Below the pieces are notes generated by a model. The model was not told the origin of the DNA. It was given only the letters and a program-made list of their open reading frames with translations, and ran no database searches. DNA of 64,000 nucleotides from Setomelanomma holmii (taxonomy: Eukaryota; Ascomycota; Dothideomycetes; Pleosporales; Phaeosphaeriaceae). Within the stretch, counting starts at the first letter, position 1. The number at the start of each line of letters is the position of its first letter. The stretch is from NCBI GenBank assembly GCA_010015745.1, contig ML978207.1, forward strand, positions 124,001-188,000, in the 5' to 3' direction. Both the position numbers and the translations under genes were made by a program. Below, piece after piece: positions 48,563 to 60,195 of the stretch.

Positions 48563-51332
48563 GACGTCGAACCAGGAAAATACGAAGATGAGGAGTGAGG
48601 ATATATGTGAATTCCGAAATGACGACCGGGAGTGTTTGTTTGGCTGGTGAGGGGAGCCGCAAATTCCTCAGGACGATCTTGGACTGGATCGCCGCAAAGA
48701 TATGGCGAAGGACAATCGCTGTGTAACGTGTCGGTGCGCGGATCCCAGAGCGGCTGCTTTATCTATTGCTGGGGGTGGTATTGGCTGCGGTGGCGCTGGT
48801 TATCTTCAGTCGATATCGCAGTGGAGTTGTGGATGGGAAAGTGTAGCGGCAGCTGAAGGTCAGATAGGGAACGCTCTTTCCTTCTTGGAGTCTCGACGCA
48901 GGTTGAATTCACCACTCAAGCAGGAGCGGCACGGCCATCTTCATGTAGTGCCACACTGATTGCCAACATCTCCAAGCGACTAGGCCTAGTCGACTGTCCG
49001 TACGACAGCTTCGAGACACACACCGACCAGGGTGTACTCACATCTGGTCTGGCGGGCGTCGACGTTGTCCAAAGCGCCTTAGTCTATCTGCATTTGGCGC
49101 AGCGTCCACACGCTGGCGGAGGCGGAGCGCTGCTATCGGCCACTCCTTCGACGTCCCAGCGACTACCAACGCAGCCGCAGCTGCTAGCTAAGCAGCCTTT
49201 TTCCAAACTTATCGCGCGTCTCCGGTCATCCGCCATACTCAGAGGCGCCAATTATCATTATCTGCATCCAGCTGCAAACGTATCTCGTTATAGTTTTGCT
49301 AGGTGCCGAACACCGCTGCTCTGCGAGCGGGCATTATCACTCAAAATTTCGGAGGCCGCGCACCTGGGCAGCACTACACACACCGCAATGTGTTTGGCCG
49401 AGAGTCTAGTGTATGGTCTGACCATCGCGGTTGATGCATCCCTTCCCGCGCCTGGAGAACCCTGAGCAAAGTCCAGATGCCTTATCCTGTCGCCCGCCAG
49501 GCTCGTACAGGTGTCCAGATCCCGCACAAGGTCGCACGTGAATGACAATCCGGCACGAACCGAGATCAAACACAGAAGCAACGCCGAGGTTCTTACGGCT
49601 CATCGTGACCACAGAGGCGGCTACAAGCTAATCGAGAAAGGTGCAGGTCACTTGCGTCACCACTTAGAGGTCATCTACCAATATTATTCCTTTGTTCAAT
49701 GCCACGGTCATCGATCAGCTCATGTACCGTTGAATGCAGGTACTAGTTTGCAATTTCTGGAGGCCTCGACCGCAGCGTTGGATCGCAGGAATTGTTGGGG
49801 TTTAATTTCAGGCACATGTCGAATCGCATCTCACACAGGTATCGTTCGGCGGGTCGTATCTCAGCTCCTGTTTCCCAAACAGTACTGAAGTAGTTCGTGT
49901 CTTCGCTTCCTTATCATCAGCATTGAAATCCCACTGTGGCTTCTGAAGCATTTCCAGATCCACAATTACCCGCAAATCATGATCGATTTCCTTTTCACAA
50001 ATCAAACGTAGCCTCAACACCATGGAGGCCTGTTTAGGCGGCCACTAGATTCACAAATACACATGAGTGCCAATCGTAATTCGCGGACAGCCATCTTGCA
50101 GCCTTCAATTTCTCCTTCATCTCGCAGCTGCAACGATCCTTTGCCTGTACCACGGCGCACGCATTACCGGCGCATGCACGTCAAACCCCTTCTGAAGGGT
50201 GGATCTGCTACCAACGTCGTGTAACTACTTGGCCTGCTAGCTGCCCAGAGCACAAAGGGGGCATCTCATTTCCCAACGGTTGGTTGTAGCTTCAGCGTTC
50301 ACAAGGTCCAACGGCCTCGTATTTGATTGGGAACAGCCTCTCCGCGCCACTTCCGCCAGAGGCTGCACTGGTGCTGTGCTCAACCTCCCAAATGCGCTCC
50401 GATGGTGGAGTGTCATTGTGACACCAGACGCTGCAGCCGCCTGCATAAAGCGGTCCGCGTTCAGGCCTCCCAATTCTCGTGGTCATAGTCACTTTGCGGA
50501 TAAAAGCACGTTGTTGCCTCAGAGGTTTGATGCCTTGGGGTCTTGTTGGCGATCTCACGCGATATTGCAGAATTGCTAATTATTGTTCCCCCGAAATGGA
50601 TCTTGATCCTAGCGCATTTCTGCAAAGAGCAAACTCGTATATTATACTTCGCTGTGGCAGTGCCTTCGGCCCATTGCAATCCTTCAGGACTCTTGCAACC
50701 CGGATACAACAGATATGCTTGCATCACGCAGACTCAAAGTTCGACTTTATACCGAACTAGGTAGGTCTGTATGCCGCCGCATCAGCATGCTTAGGGCAGA
50801 GGAGGATAAGTCAGCGAATACGAAGGTACATAGATAGCTCGATGCGCTTTATGCCCTCCATCCGAGCCCCCTTGTTGGACGCAGCGACTCACTACTTATG
50901 CCCTCTTTTGGGAGAGGCTCACGAATGATGGAGACATCGTATCGTAATATTGGCATTCTGCCGTGTCAAGCTATCAGGCGTCCGGCACCCCAATGCTTCA
51001 ACTGCGAGCTAGCAATCGTATATTGCAACGCGGCGTGATGCTACAGATTCGTAGTGGCTTTTCGGACGATGAGCATCATGATTCCGAGGTGAGCGAGTTG
51101 GGATGAAGTATGTCGCGAACACAAGCTCAGTGAAGCGAATCTCTCCGCTGTCGCATGAGATGGTCTTCGTCTGAGAAGACATCAGACTGCTGTATGTAGA
51201 CAACATAGGCAAGCAAAGGAAGGTGACGTAGAGGTCATGTGAGGACGTGAACGTGTTAGGGTGAAGCTCGCGCTGCGATAAACACGCCCTCGGCACCCCA
51301 CCACCATCATTCAATCACCGAACACATCGACC
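48563..51332. other. 2.8-kb intergenic region without a recognised gene
   Basis: The longest stretch without a supported gene. Open frames such as 49094-49465 have no domain and overlap others on the opposite strand. The last part holds the promoter of MHF2. No repeat ends or tRNA-like folds were found by eye. Confidence 0.4.
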
Positions 51333-51875
51333 ATGCCACCAAAGAACGCCGCCGCCGCCAATTCTGCGCGTCGAAATGGGCCTCAATTCAAACCACCAAG
51401 ACCAGTGAACGCGCCAACACAGGCTTCCGCAACCGCGCAACGCGCCCCAGCCACGAAGAAGACCACAGCCAGTGGCGCGCGTCCTGCCTTCCAGCGCGCC
51501 ACGGAGATTGTATCATCCGAAGACGAGCAAGAAGAAGATGCTGAAGACGAAGATATCGACGATGACGACCTCATGGAGATAGACGCACCCACACGCGACA
51601 CCAGAACAGCGCAACCCGCATCCTCGATGTCAAACCCCATACCTGCAGCGCTGCTTGCACGACTGCTCTATGAGAACTTTGAGGATTCGAACACGCAGAT
51701 ACAGAAGGGCGCAATGAACTTGGTGGGCAAGTACATGGAGATTTTCGTTCGCGAGGCGTTCGCCAGGGCGAAGAATGAGCGCGAGATGGGCCTCAGGGCT
51801 GGAGGTATATCGGATGGATTCTTGCAAGTGGAGGACTTAGAGAAGTTGGCGCCGCAGTTGGTACTTGACTTTTGA
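51333..51875 (+). CDS. MHF2: CENP-X/MHF2 histone-fold protein
   Basis: An intronless 180-residue protein. The N-terminal 95 residues are Ala/Pro/Thr-rich, then acidic (SSEDEQEEDAEDEDIDDDDL). The C-terminal 80 residues form the short histone fold of CENP-X: IPAALLARLLYENFEDSNTQ, a long helix MNLVGKYMEIFVREAFARAK, and the closing FLQVEDLEKLAPQLVLDF. CENP-X pairs with CENP-S (MHF1). The pair binds DNA with the FANCM/Mph1 helicase in crossover control, and it also sits at kinetochores. The fold is complete, while the acidic N-terminal extension is longer than in the yeast or human protein. ATG 51333 is the first in frame, with good context (ACC ATG). Confidence 0.88.
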   Translation: MPPKNAAAANSARRNGPQFKPPRPVNAPTQASATAQRAPATKKTTASGARPAFQRATEIVSSEDEQEEDAEDEDIDDDDLMEIDAPTRDTRTAQPASSMSNPIPAALLARLLYENFEDSNTQIQKGAMNLVGKYMEIFVREAFARAKNEREMGLRAGGISDGFLQVEDLEKLAPQLVLDF

Positions 51876-53128
51876 GTCGAGATTGTGGTGAGGAGGCTCT
51901 GGAGGAGTGACATATACGATCTATGACCTTGCATTCGACATCACGACATGAGCTTGACGAAGCATACTTCACACGCCAACGGCGCGCGGGTACAGACGCG
52001 ACGCGTCAGTTCTGCCTGTCATCGTAGTCAATGGAGTACCCCGGCCGGCAGGCTCCCGCTGTCACCTCTCGCGGTTGTATGCTATTCATAGACATCAACA
52101 TCGATCATGATGTCGCGGATGCTGGCTTGCCGGTGCACTGATAGGAGGGCTGGACATGCTAGGCAACCAAAGCTATGCATGCGATGAGTATTTACACCCC
52201 AGGCAATCATCCAAGGACTGCACTGAACAGAGAGGAACAAAACGCCGAGGTTTGACGGTATGGTACTGAAGTCAACTGGAGTTGTCTGGCCTCAGGTTGG
52301 CTATGAAACGCGACAGAACAATGGCTGGCTATCACCAAGAACATTAAACAATAAGATTTACACGGCATGAACACCAATTTTCAGAGATGACTCTCCAATT
52401 TCGCAAGCAATGTTTCCGTATGTCTGCCATGACGGGTTTGGTGTTCTTCCGATGCATGGTCGGGAAAGGGCGGCCTGAAGCATTCTCAAACCACGATGGA
52501 ACAGGGAGCGCTTCGCAACCTCAATCTCCAAAACCTCGCCCTGCAACAGTCGCGCAACAGCACAATTACCAGCACCACCTCACGATAGGAGTGCTGCAAC
52601 GAACGCACTTTCTCAAAGATGTGCAGCTTCGTTCGACGATCAATTTGGTACCAATATCGTCGCGTTGCAATGCGTTTGAGCAGTGTGCATCCGATGTTCT
52701 GTGGCAGCCCAATCGAGCCTCACAAACAGGGCGCGGTAAGCGAGCAGAAGCTGAAGCACACACAGCTTCTGAACATGTCGCAGAACGCCTGCCCATGTAT
52801 CGGAATAGTAACTAACCGCCAGCTTGCCACCTGGGCAAAACGCAATGACCCTGCAATGCGAAGGTGCTGTTCATGCCTTAAGACGCCCTATAGGCCTCAC
52901 TCAGGCGCACACTTCCTCTCTGCATCTGCTTCTGCTTCACGTTGTGCTGTCGCATTTCTTTCCATCGTTTCCTTCAGTCACCACTACGGTCATTTACCTT
53001 CGTAATACCTGGCTAGCCCAGCTTAACGTAGAGCGCGAGTCGCCTATATCCATTCTCTCGCAGGTTGTCGACACATACTAGGAATTCACGAATCGCATTT
53101 CGAAAAGAAACACCACACGACCGTTAAA
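51876..53128. other. intergenic region without a recognised gene
   Basis: 1.25 kb with short ORFs of no recognisable content. The final few hundred bases, pyrimidine-rich, probably form the cupredoxin gene's promoter and leader. Confidence 0.45.
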
Positions 53129-54051
53129 ATGTACTTCTCAAGATCAATCTTGGTGTCTGCCCTTATGGGTTTCGCCGCAGCAACGACACACTCCATCGCC
53201 GCATCCGAGTCTCTATTAGCATCCGCAACAAAATCAGCGTCGGGCAGTCTGTCCACGGGATCGTCCTCATCAGGCGCCAGTACAGCAGGCACGTTAAATA
53301 CACACATCGTCCAGGTCGGAGGAGCCAACGGCTCACTGGAATTCTTCCCGAACAATGTTGTGGCGGCCGCCGGAGATCTCGTTCAGTTCCAGTTCCATCC
53401 TAAGGTAAGAAGTCTCATGTCGGCCATGCGAAGTTCAAAGTCTGACACACTATGCAGAATCACTCGGTAGTCCAGTCTACCTTCGATCAACCCTGCCAAC
53501 CCATTCAGAACATGATGCCCAACAAGACCGATGCCTTCTTCTCCGGCTTCATGCCCACCAATGCTTCGCTCGGTGCCACAAAGAACGTTCTGACCTACAC
53601 TGTCCGCGTAAAAGATACAAAGCCAGTATGGTTCTACTGCTCGCAGGCAAAGCATTGCCAGGCCGGCATGGTTGGTGCTATCAACGCGTATGTTTATCGC
53701 CGTCATCATAGTTTTTATTATTATTAATACTAACATCGCCTCGATAGACCGCCCACTGGCAATAAGACAATGGCGGCCTTCATTGCGCTCGCTGCCACTG
53801 CAACAGAAAACCTCAGCCCTGGCCAAGCACCTGGCTCGCAAGCTGGCAACACTCCTCCAAGCCCACCTGGCTCCTCGTCAGCTGGCTCCTCGTCAGCTGG
53901 AAATGGTACTAGCGGCGGCAGCGGCAATACTCCTTCATCACCTTCCAGCTCAAGCCCGGCACAGCAGAGCGCCAATGTCGCAGCAAGCATCAGCAGCCAA
54001 TCCTTCTTCAGCCTCGGTGCAGCAATGGCCGCAGCATTTGCCATCTTGTAG
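53129..54051 (+). CDS. secreted GPI-anchored cupredoxin (extracellular Ser-rich protein)
   Basis: Three exons (53129-53404, 53458-53687, 53748-54051), with introns of 53 and 60 bp, give 269 residues. A signal peptide (MYFSRSILVSALMGFAAATT) is followed by a Ser/Thr-rich stretch. Then comes a cupredoxin domain: HIVQVGGANGSLEFFPNNVV, AAGDLVQFQFHPKNHSVVQS and WFYCSQAKHCQAGM. The likely type 1 copper ligands His (NHSVVQS), Cys (FYCSQ), His (AKH) and Met (QAGM) are all present. The C-terminal part is Ser/Gly/Pro-rich and ends in a hydrophobic stretch (SFFSLGAAMAAAFAIL), fitting a GPI-anchor signal. Such proteins sit at the fungal cell surface; many have no known substrate. The first intron falls directly before the copper-ligand His. 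Confidence 0.88.
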
Positions 54052-54595
54052 ACGATGAGGGCTACGCTTTATTTATTTTGCGGTTGCAGGAGAGCTGTAG
54101 GGACGCGTTTGTTAGATACCATTCTTCTGGTGATGACTGAGCTGGCTTGAGTAAAGATCAGGCCTTGGGATTCAGAGGCGTTTATGTAACCACCGTCCTG
54201 AGGACGAGAGGGCTGTTTGCGAACCCAAAGAAGATAGCGATTAATGTAACGTTGCATATCATACATCTTAGCTTGTTGAAGTGGTAAAGCTCCGGGAGTA
54301 CCACCTGGGTAGTGCTGAGCCGTGCGAGCGCTTACGTGACGTACGCACCATGCACCCCACACTTCCATCCAGCCGTCCCACTTGCTTCTTCCCACTCCAC
54401 GTGCAACGGCCCAGCGAACCACCAACGAGCGCAACACACCACAATGGCGAACCCCGCAGCCGTTCACAGGCCGGGCGCCGCTGCCATTCTATCGTCCGAA
54501 GTGATGCGGGACGGGATGTCTTGCAGCACGTTCGACGTCGCGCATAGGATCTCTTTTCCATCGCACCCTCACTCAGCTTGTTCGGCCTCTCATGA
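54052..54595. other. intergenic region without a recognised gene
   Basis: Spacer between the cupredoxin gene and the phosphotransferase-like gene. Short frames only. Confidence 0.45.
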
Positions 54596-55747
54596 ATGAG
54601 GATGACGCCGACACAGCAAGACTTCATGCCGCGTGTAGATTCGCAATACCATGAGCGACAAGAACACATGAGAGCTGTACAGCATGCGTATCCCGGATGC
54701 GAGGTGCAGGAGTTCGAAGAGCAGGGCCATTGCAGCTACACACTTTTGGTATCTTTCAAGGCGCTTGCGTCGGTATACAGAGCGAAGAACCTTCACATGG
54801 ACCGCCATAGCGAGGGGGCGACGAGACCAGCCGTAATTGTGCAGATTAGATCTATGCAACATACCATCAACCTAGATATCGCTCAAACGGCAAAATTAAC
54901 TTATTCGCACCTGGCACCTAGCATCAAGAGCTTGGAACTTCAGCTACCAGCACTTTCGTTTGCTTACGAGATGGAGAAGATGCGCGGTACGCCACTGTCT
55001 CGCCTTCTCCCTCGGAGCTCTGAACTCGATGAAGAGACGCAAAGAAAGCAGCAAATGTTCATTGTGAGCTTTGCAGCTTTTATTGCGCAGGGCTGGCAAA
55101 CAAGTCCCGAGCTACATCCTGGGAGCGGAAAGTTCAGAGCCGATTCGCCCATGCAGATCGCACCAGAGATGCTGTCTCAGTGCATGGGAAGAGTAGGCTC
55201 GAGCATTATCCGTAGACTGGAGAAGTTGGCGGCAGAGCTACCTGACGAAGAGCTACGGCAGCATGCGAAGGATGTGTTATCGTATGTTACAACAATGGAC
55301 GACTTCCCGGTTATGCTGACCCATGGCGACCTTATACCATCCAACATACTCGTGGATGAGTCTACGTGGGAGATCACGGGTATCGTCGATTGGGCCGAAG
55401 CCGAGTATCTACCTTTCGGCACCTGCTTGTATGGACTCGAGCTTTTGCTCGGATATATGGCACCGCGTTCACCTCAAAGCAGCACTCAGGGCTCAAACTA
55501 GGGTACTACGCCTACTTTCGTGTACTACGGTAATGTTCCCAAGCTTCGCGAGCATTTCTGGCATTGCTTACTGGATGCGAGACCACAAATTGGGAAGAAG
55601 CAAGAGGATGTGCTAACGATGAGAGATATGGGCGTATTGCTATGGTATGGATATGCCTGGGATGATGGGGCGATTCATCGTGTCGTGAACGAGACGGACG
55701 ATGCGAATGAAGTGGCTTGCCTGCGAGCATTTTTACACCCGAAGTGA
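54596..55747 (+). pseudogene. aminoglycoside-phosphotransferase-like kinase gene with one in-frame TAG
   Basis: The frame from ATG 54596 to 55501 holds a kinase-like fold of the APH/choline kinase group. A glycine-containing N-lobe is followed by AYEMEKMRGTPLSRLL, the catalytic loop LTHGDLIPSNILVD, and the metal-binding ITGIVDWAEAEYLPFG. After TAG at 55499-55501 the same frame continues openly to 55747 (YYGNVPKLREHFWHCLLDAR, then the GVLLWYGYAWDDGAI helices), as expected for the C-terminal end of the family. The stop is best read as CAG to TAG in a formerly intact gene of about 383 codons. A shortened protein ending at 55501 would keep the catalytic residues. No GT-AG pair removes the stop. 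Fungal members are numerous and of unknown substrate. Confidence 0.7.
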
Positions 55748-56252
55748 CGAAGGCTGTCGCACCCGGCAGGCCAATCCGACATATGTTTGTTCAAGGTCGA
55801 GTCACTTCATCCGAATCGCAATGTTGACACTCTTTACTATCGACTGAAGATAACTGAGCATTCGACTAGAATCTGAGTCACTCGCGCACCGTTTGCACTT
55901 TGTAGACAATGACGTTGGTGATGGACGCGCCGTGTTTGTTTGTGGTCGCGCCTGCCTGGCAATCATCTGAGTCCACTGCACTTTCCTATTATCGCTGCAC
56001 CTTCCTCCCGAACGCAGCTGTTTTGTTTTCGAGTTTACTCTTCGAGTCATTGCTCTACTCGTGCACGACACAGTTCTCTTCATCGTCCCTTTTGGCTCAC
56101 CTCACCACGACGGCGAAGAGAAATCTCTGCTTACCAGATTCACACTGCCGAACTCCAATACCTAACGATCTATTGTCGGAGAGCCTACACGACAAGCTGG
56201 ATTGGTCAGCCCAGGCGGCAGTGCGTTATCTCGTCTGCAGTATCTGAAGAAC
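55748..56252. other. intergenic region and leader of the next gene
   Basis: About 500 bp without a recognised gene, probably the promoter and 5' UTR of the hypothetical at 56253. Confidence 0.45.
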
Positions 56253-57785
56253 ATGACTGATCATTGCAAGATCAGTACAGACAAGATGGTCACCACGCGA
56301 CGCAACCACAATGGGCGTCCCCCGTCCAAGAGACCACGTGGTGTTCGAGACATTGCGAAAAATGGCGATACTATAGTTGTTCGCGAACCTGTTCCCAAGA
56401 AGAAGCTCTATGTTCCAATAACGCCCACTGTTCCAGTCACGACCTTGCCCAGATTGCCATCCAGTACTGGCGGCATGGAGGATATCAGCTTCACGTCTCC
56501 TTCAGTCGGAACTACTTCACCGATGGATATCAAGTCTACGCCTAAACAAAAAGCGACAGAACTTGCGCCAGACCGTACCGTTTCCTCTGCACTCCGTAGA
56601 TTCATTGCGAAGTCCGGAACGACCAAAGGAAGTGCAGACAACCCCATCGTACTCGAAGAATACTCACCTCGACGCAAGTCGGCGCCTCTGCCAAAGCGGC
56701 GCAGGCGCACAGAGCCAGAGCCACACAAGTTCCAAGACCGGCACCGCAAGTTGTATACCTATCGTCCACCAAGGACTGCTCTTGCGTCGAAGCCGGCCAA
56801 TGGCAGTACGTTCACGGGCGACAAGAGTAACGACTTGTATCGTATGGTGAATGCGAAGATGACCGCCGAAGGATGGTATGCAAATGGAACATACGGAAGA
56901 CCGCCTGTTGTACGTCCGCACGTCAGCTACGGGATCCCATTCGATGTCCATTACCCACTGTCAGCACAGTATCTAGCTCAGGCAACCACTGCCCCGACTC
57001 AGAAATCGTCGTCATATGCTCATCACCACGAGCGCATGGGAGTCACAATAGCCGGGGACTCGGAAGACATGCTTCGCAAGAAAGCAGTCCAATGTATTCG
57101 AGACTACTCGCGCCCACAGCCTCGTAACAAGACGCTGTCAGATGATCCAGACGAGACGAGTGCATCAGAAACCGAACAAACTCCACGCAAACCTGGCAAA
57201 ATCGGCCACTCGTACTCATCGTCCTCAGCATCCCGCATGTCAAGTACTAGGAAGCTCAACATCTACCAAGACCCAAACGACCACCTCACCCCACTCATAA
57301 CCCAGACCACACTCATAACATCCCTCCTCCAAGTCTACCCACGCTCCATCTACCAAAAAAGCCTCCGCGAAGACATCGCAATGCTTGTCTCTGTGCAGAA
57401 TCAGTGTATGACAGACTGGCTCAAGAGCGAATCAGCTTCGTCGAAGAAGCGTCGCCGCTCGAATACAGATAGCGCGATTGACGTTGGGGTTGAGGAGCTA
57501 GATATGCAGCGTGCCAGTAAAGCGATGAGGGGCTTGGAAGAGAATGAGAGGAGGGGACGAGAAAGAGAGAGAGACGAGGAGATGAGGGGTTTTCTGAGTG
57601 CGGGCGCGGGGATGTGGCAGGATGGGAGTGGGGTCGGGGTCGCGGATGTGTTTGCTGGCGAGGTGGAGGGTGTGGGAGAAGGGGATGTGGGAGAGTGTGT
57701 GGATGTTTCTGTGGTCGTTGAGAAGGGCGTAAGCATTGAGAAAAAGAGGGGAGTATGTGAATTGTCGATGGTGGAGTGTTGGTGA
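56253..57785 (+). CDS. basic hypothetical protein, probably nuclear
   Basis: A 510-residue single-exon protein without a family I recognise. The N-terminus is basic (TTRRNHNGRPPSKRPRG), and KRRRRTEPEP and KKRRRSNTDS further on look like nuclear import signals. Most of the first 350 residues are Pro/Ser/Thr-rich and likely disordered. A short structured-looking segment around HLTPLITQTTLITSLLQVYP and SIYQKSLREDIAMLVSVQNQ may be helical. A Glu/Arg-rich stretch (ENERRGRERERDEEMRG) and a Gly/Val/Asp-rich tail end the protein. The in-frame ATG at 56286 would shorten it by 11 residues and has an equal claim as the start. The gene is convergent with SDA1, their stops being only 148 bp apart. Confidence 0.6.
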   Translation: MTDHCKISTDKMVTTRRNHNGRPPSKRPRGVRDIAKNGDTIVVREPVPKKKLYVPITPTVPVTTLPRLPSSTGGMEDISFTSPSVGTTSPMDIKSTPKQKATELAPDRTVSSALRRFIAKSGTTKGSADNPIVLEEYSPRRKSAPLPKRRRRTEPEPHKFQDRHRKLYTYRPPRTALASKPANGSTFTGDKSNDLYRMVNAKMTAEGWYANGTYGRPPVVRPHVSYGIPFDVHYPLSAQYLAQATTAPTQKSSSYAHHHERMGVTIAGDSEDMLRKKAVQCIRDYSRPQPRNKTLSDDPDETSASETEQTPRKPGKIGHSYSSSSASRMSSTRKLNIYQDPNDHLTPLITQTTLITSLLQVYPRSIYQKSLREDIAMLVSVQNQCMTDWLKSESASSKKRRRSNTDSAIDVGVEELDMQRASKAMRGLEENERRGRERERDEEMRGFLSAGAGMWQDGSGVGVADVFAGEVEGVGEGDVGECVDVSVVVEKGVSIEKKRGVCELSMVECW

Positions 57786-57933
57786 ATGGAGGAGCATGTG
57801 GCAACGCGCATGAGTGTCCAAGATGTCTGGGGTAATGAAACGATGCCAGTGTACGACCCATACACCAAAATGTCATGATCAATCAGGGTATCATTTCTTT
57901 CCCACTACCTCAACCAACCCATCCCATCAGCAC

Positions 57934-60195
57934 CTAATGCCCCTTATTTCCCCTCTTCCCACCCCTCTTACTCCGATCAATATGCCCCTGCAACGTCCTC
58001 TTAACATCCGTCAAGCTCCTCTTATTCTTACTCTTCGCCTTGCCCAACGTCATCAAAAAGTTCTTCTTGCGCGCCTTCTCCTTATTCGTCGTACTTTTGC
58101 CTTCAGCGAGTTTCTTCTCCTTGCGCTTCGCCGTCGTGCTCTGGTGGTTCGTTTCTCGGTCCCCTTTCGCCATGGCGATTTTCTCTTCTTTCGTGTTCTT
58201 TTTGCCGATGGAGGCCGCGAGCTCGATGGTCTCGGCTGTGATGGCTTCGTCGGCGTGGCGTTGGGCGAGGAGTTGGGCGCGCTTGTGGGAGGGGAGTGCG
58301 GATGAAATGGCTGAGGCTTCTTGGAGGGCACGGAGTTGTTTGAGGTCGGCGGGGGTGAGGATTGTGGTTGTGAGGAGTTTGGAGAGGGGCTTGGATTCGG
58401 ATTCTTCGCTCTTGGTGTTTTCCTTCTCGTCGCTGGGGGCGGGAGTTGTGCTGCTGAGTTTGCGCTTCTTGCTGGGTGGTGCTTTGGACTTGGATTTGTC
58501 CTTTTCGTTTTCTGAGTCGCTGATCTGGATGTCTTCACCATCAGACTCGACATTGATCCAGCCGCCGGAGTCGTCGCTGTCTTCATCGGATTCGACGTCC
58601 CAATTCTTCCAGTCTTCAGTTTCGTCAAGCTCTTCCTCGCCGTCGTCAGCGTCCGGGTCCAGACCAGCTGCCTCGCGCTTCTTGCGGCGCTCCTCCTGTT
58701 TCCATTTCTCGAGTAATTCAATGCCCTCGATCTCGCCGACTGCCTCTTCACCATATCTTCGCTCCTTGATTGTGCCAGCGCGAATGCCCATTGTCGCGTC
58801 CTTGCCGCGATCACGCTTGTGCAGGAGATCAGCACCAACCTCACGGTAGAGTGACAGAAGACCCTTGGCAGCCATCATTGTACCCTTGTCCTTGGACTTC
58901 CGATACTGAACCAAATCTTGTAGCAGAGTATCCGTCATGGCCAGCGGCTGACGTGCGCAAATCTCACGAATGGCATTCAAACCAGCTGCTGCCACCTCCG
59001 ACGCCGAGGCTTCTGATACGAACTCGTTTGCGATCTTTTGCACGAGCGGCTCGAGAACATCTGGAGGTACGTAGTTGTGTGTCGCTTGCGCAAGACACGC
59101 CAGGTAGCTGGTTACAGAGGCTTGTCGCGGGGTGAGGTGCTTGAGGAAGAACGAGTACAACGAGAGTACAGTCAGCTTGTGGAGGCCAACGAGTCGCGAT
59201 ACCAGCTGGAGAATGATCAATTTCGATTCGTGCTGTAGCTTCGACTTCGAATTTTGGACGTGCTTGGAGAAAAGCGATTCGGCGAAGCCTTGAGGATCGT
59301 GGAGCAGGTGCAGCGCAGAGAAGTTCAATGGATGTGGCGCATTCTTCTTCTTTTCCTTCTTCTTGACAGTGGCGGCCGCCTTCTTCAGATCTCTCTGGTT
59401 CTTCTTAGACTTCTTATTGATGCCGACCTGGTGCCGTAATCGCGCAATGTCTGCGTCCTCATCATCGTCGCTTTCCTCGGCAGCCTCTTCTCGCTCTTTG
59501 TCGCCCCCAAGGAAGAAGCGCACTCCGCCCGTAATGACCTTTTCGTTGTCGCTCAACGCAGCCATGCGCATGATTTCAACGGCACGAGCGTCTGTCCATA
59601 TTTGCCTCTTCCACAATTCTCGTGTTATCTTGACCGCCCAAATGCCCTTCGGCGACTCCTTGTCCGACTCGAGTAGATTGTAAAGAACGGTTTGAATGGT
59701 TCGATTGAGCTTATGGTTCGTAGCTTTGGCATTCGACGATCGCAGGTCGGAGAGGATCTTGGTGAAGAGTAATTGGCGCAGTGACTTGCTAGGTGTGGAT
59801 ACCAAGATCGGGAACAGCGTATTGAGAAGCACAGTCGAGTCTATGACATCCTTATTTCGCAGCAGCACTATGCTTCCCACAATCTTGTCCCGCAATTCAT
59901 ACTCCAGTACTTCATGGTGTTGTAGCAGGAGTTGCGTCAAATCTTCGGGAAACTTTGATGTGAGATCTGGGTAGCGATCGGCGACATGGGAAATGAACTC
60001 GATCAGGTCTTTCAACGCGACCAGTCCTGAGTCGGTGGAAGAGGGGTTCTGAAGGAAGAGGTCCCGTAGTGTCTCGTACTGCTGGTACTGATTGTTGAAG
60101 TCGTCGCGGTAGCTCTGGGGGTCGCGTTTGAGCTTGTAGCGGAGCGCAGCATGATCTGCCTCAATCTTCTCGAGAGCGCCAACTTTGCGCTTCAT
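57934..60195 (-). CDS. SDA1: SDA1, ribosome biogenesis factor
   Basis: An intronless 753-residue protein. The N-terminal half is helical, repeat-like, and carries the SDA1 family sequence (DHAALRYKLKRDPQSYRDDF, LLQHHEVLEYELRDKIVGSI, then FAESLFSKHVQNSKSKLQHE). The middle is highly acidic (EEESDD- and DVESDEDSDDSGG-like runs). The C-terminal part holds the SDA1 domain and a basic tail (LTDVKRTLQGHIDRSKRGGK). In yeast, Sda1 is needed for maturation and nuclear export of pre-60S ribosomal particles and for passage through G1. Length and acidic insert match the family. The ATG at 60195 starts at the family's usual first helix. It is divergent from RSE1, with 308 bp between the starts. Confidence 0.93.
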   Translation of the reverse strand: MKRKVGALEKIEADHAALRYKLKRDPQSYRDDFNNQYQQYETLRDLFLQNPSSTDSGLVALKDLIEFISHVADRYPDLTSKFPEDLTQLLLQHHEVLEYELRDKIVGSIVLLRNKDVIDSTVLLNTLFPILVSTPSKSLRQLLFTKILSDLRSSNAKATNHKLNRTIQTVLYNLLESDKESPKGIWAVKITRELWKRQIWTDARAVEIMRMAALSDNEKVITGGVRFFLGGDKEREEAAEESDDDEDADIARLRHQVGINKKSKKNQRDLKKAAATVKKKEKKKNAPHPLNFSALHLLHDPQGFAESLFSKHVQNSKSKLQHESKLIILQLVSRLVGLHKLTVLSLYSFFLKHLTPRQASVTSYLACLAQATHNYVPPDVLEPLVQKIANEFVSEASASEVAAAGLNAIREICARQPLAMTDTLLQDLVQYRKSKDKGTMMAAKGLLSLYREVGADLLHKRDRGKDATMGIRAGTIKERRYGEEAVGEIEGIELLEKWKQEERRKKREAAGLDPDADDGEEELDETEDWKNWDVESDEDSDDSGGWINVESDGEDIQISDSENEKDKSKSKAPPSKKRKLSSTTPAPSDEKENTKSEESESKPLSKLLTTTILTPADLKQLRALQEASAISSALPSHKRAQLLAQRHADEAITAETIELAASIGKKNTKEEKIAMAKGDRETNHQSTTAKRKEKKLAEGKSTTNKEKARKKNFLMTLGKAKSKNKRSLTDVKRTLQGHIDRSKRGGKRGNKGH

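Noticed and set aside
49094..49465. A 123-codon ORF in the 2.8-kb gap
   Set aside because: Overlapped by ORFs on the other strand, no domain, composition not clearly coding.
53730..54044. A 104-codon minus-strand ORF over the cupredoxin C-terminus
   Set aside because: It mirrors the Ser/Gly/Pro-rich tail of the cupredoxin gene, whose splicing and domain are well supported.
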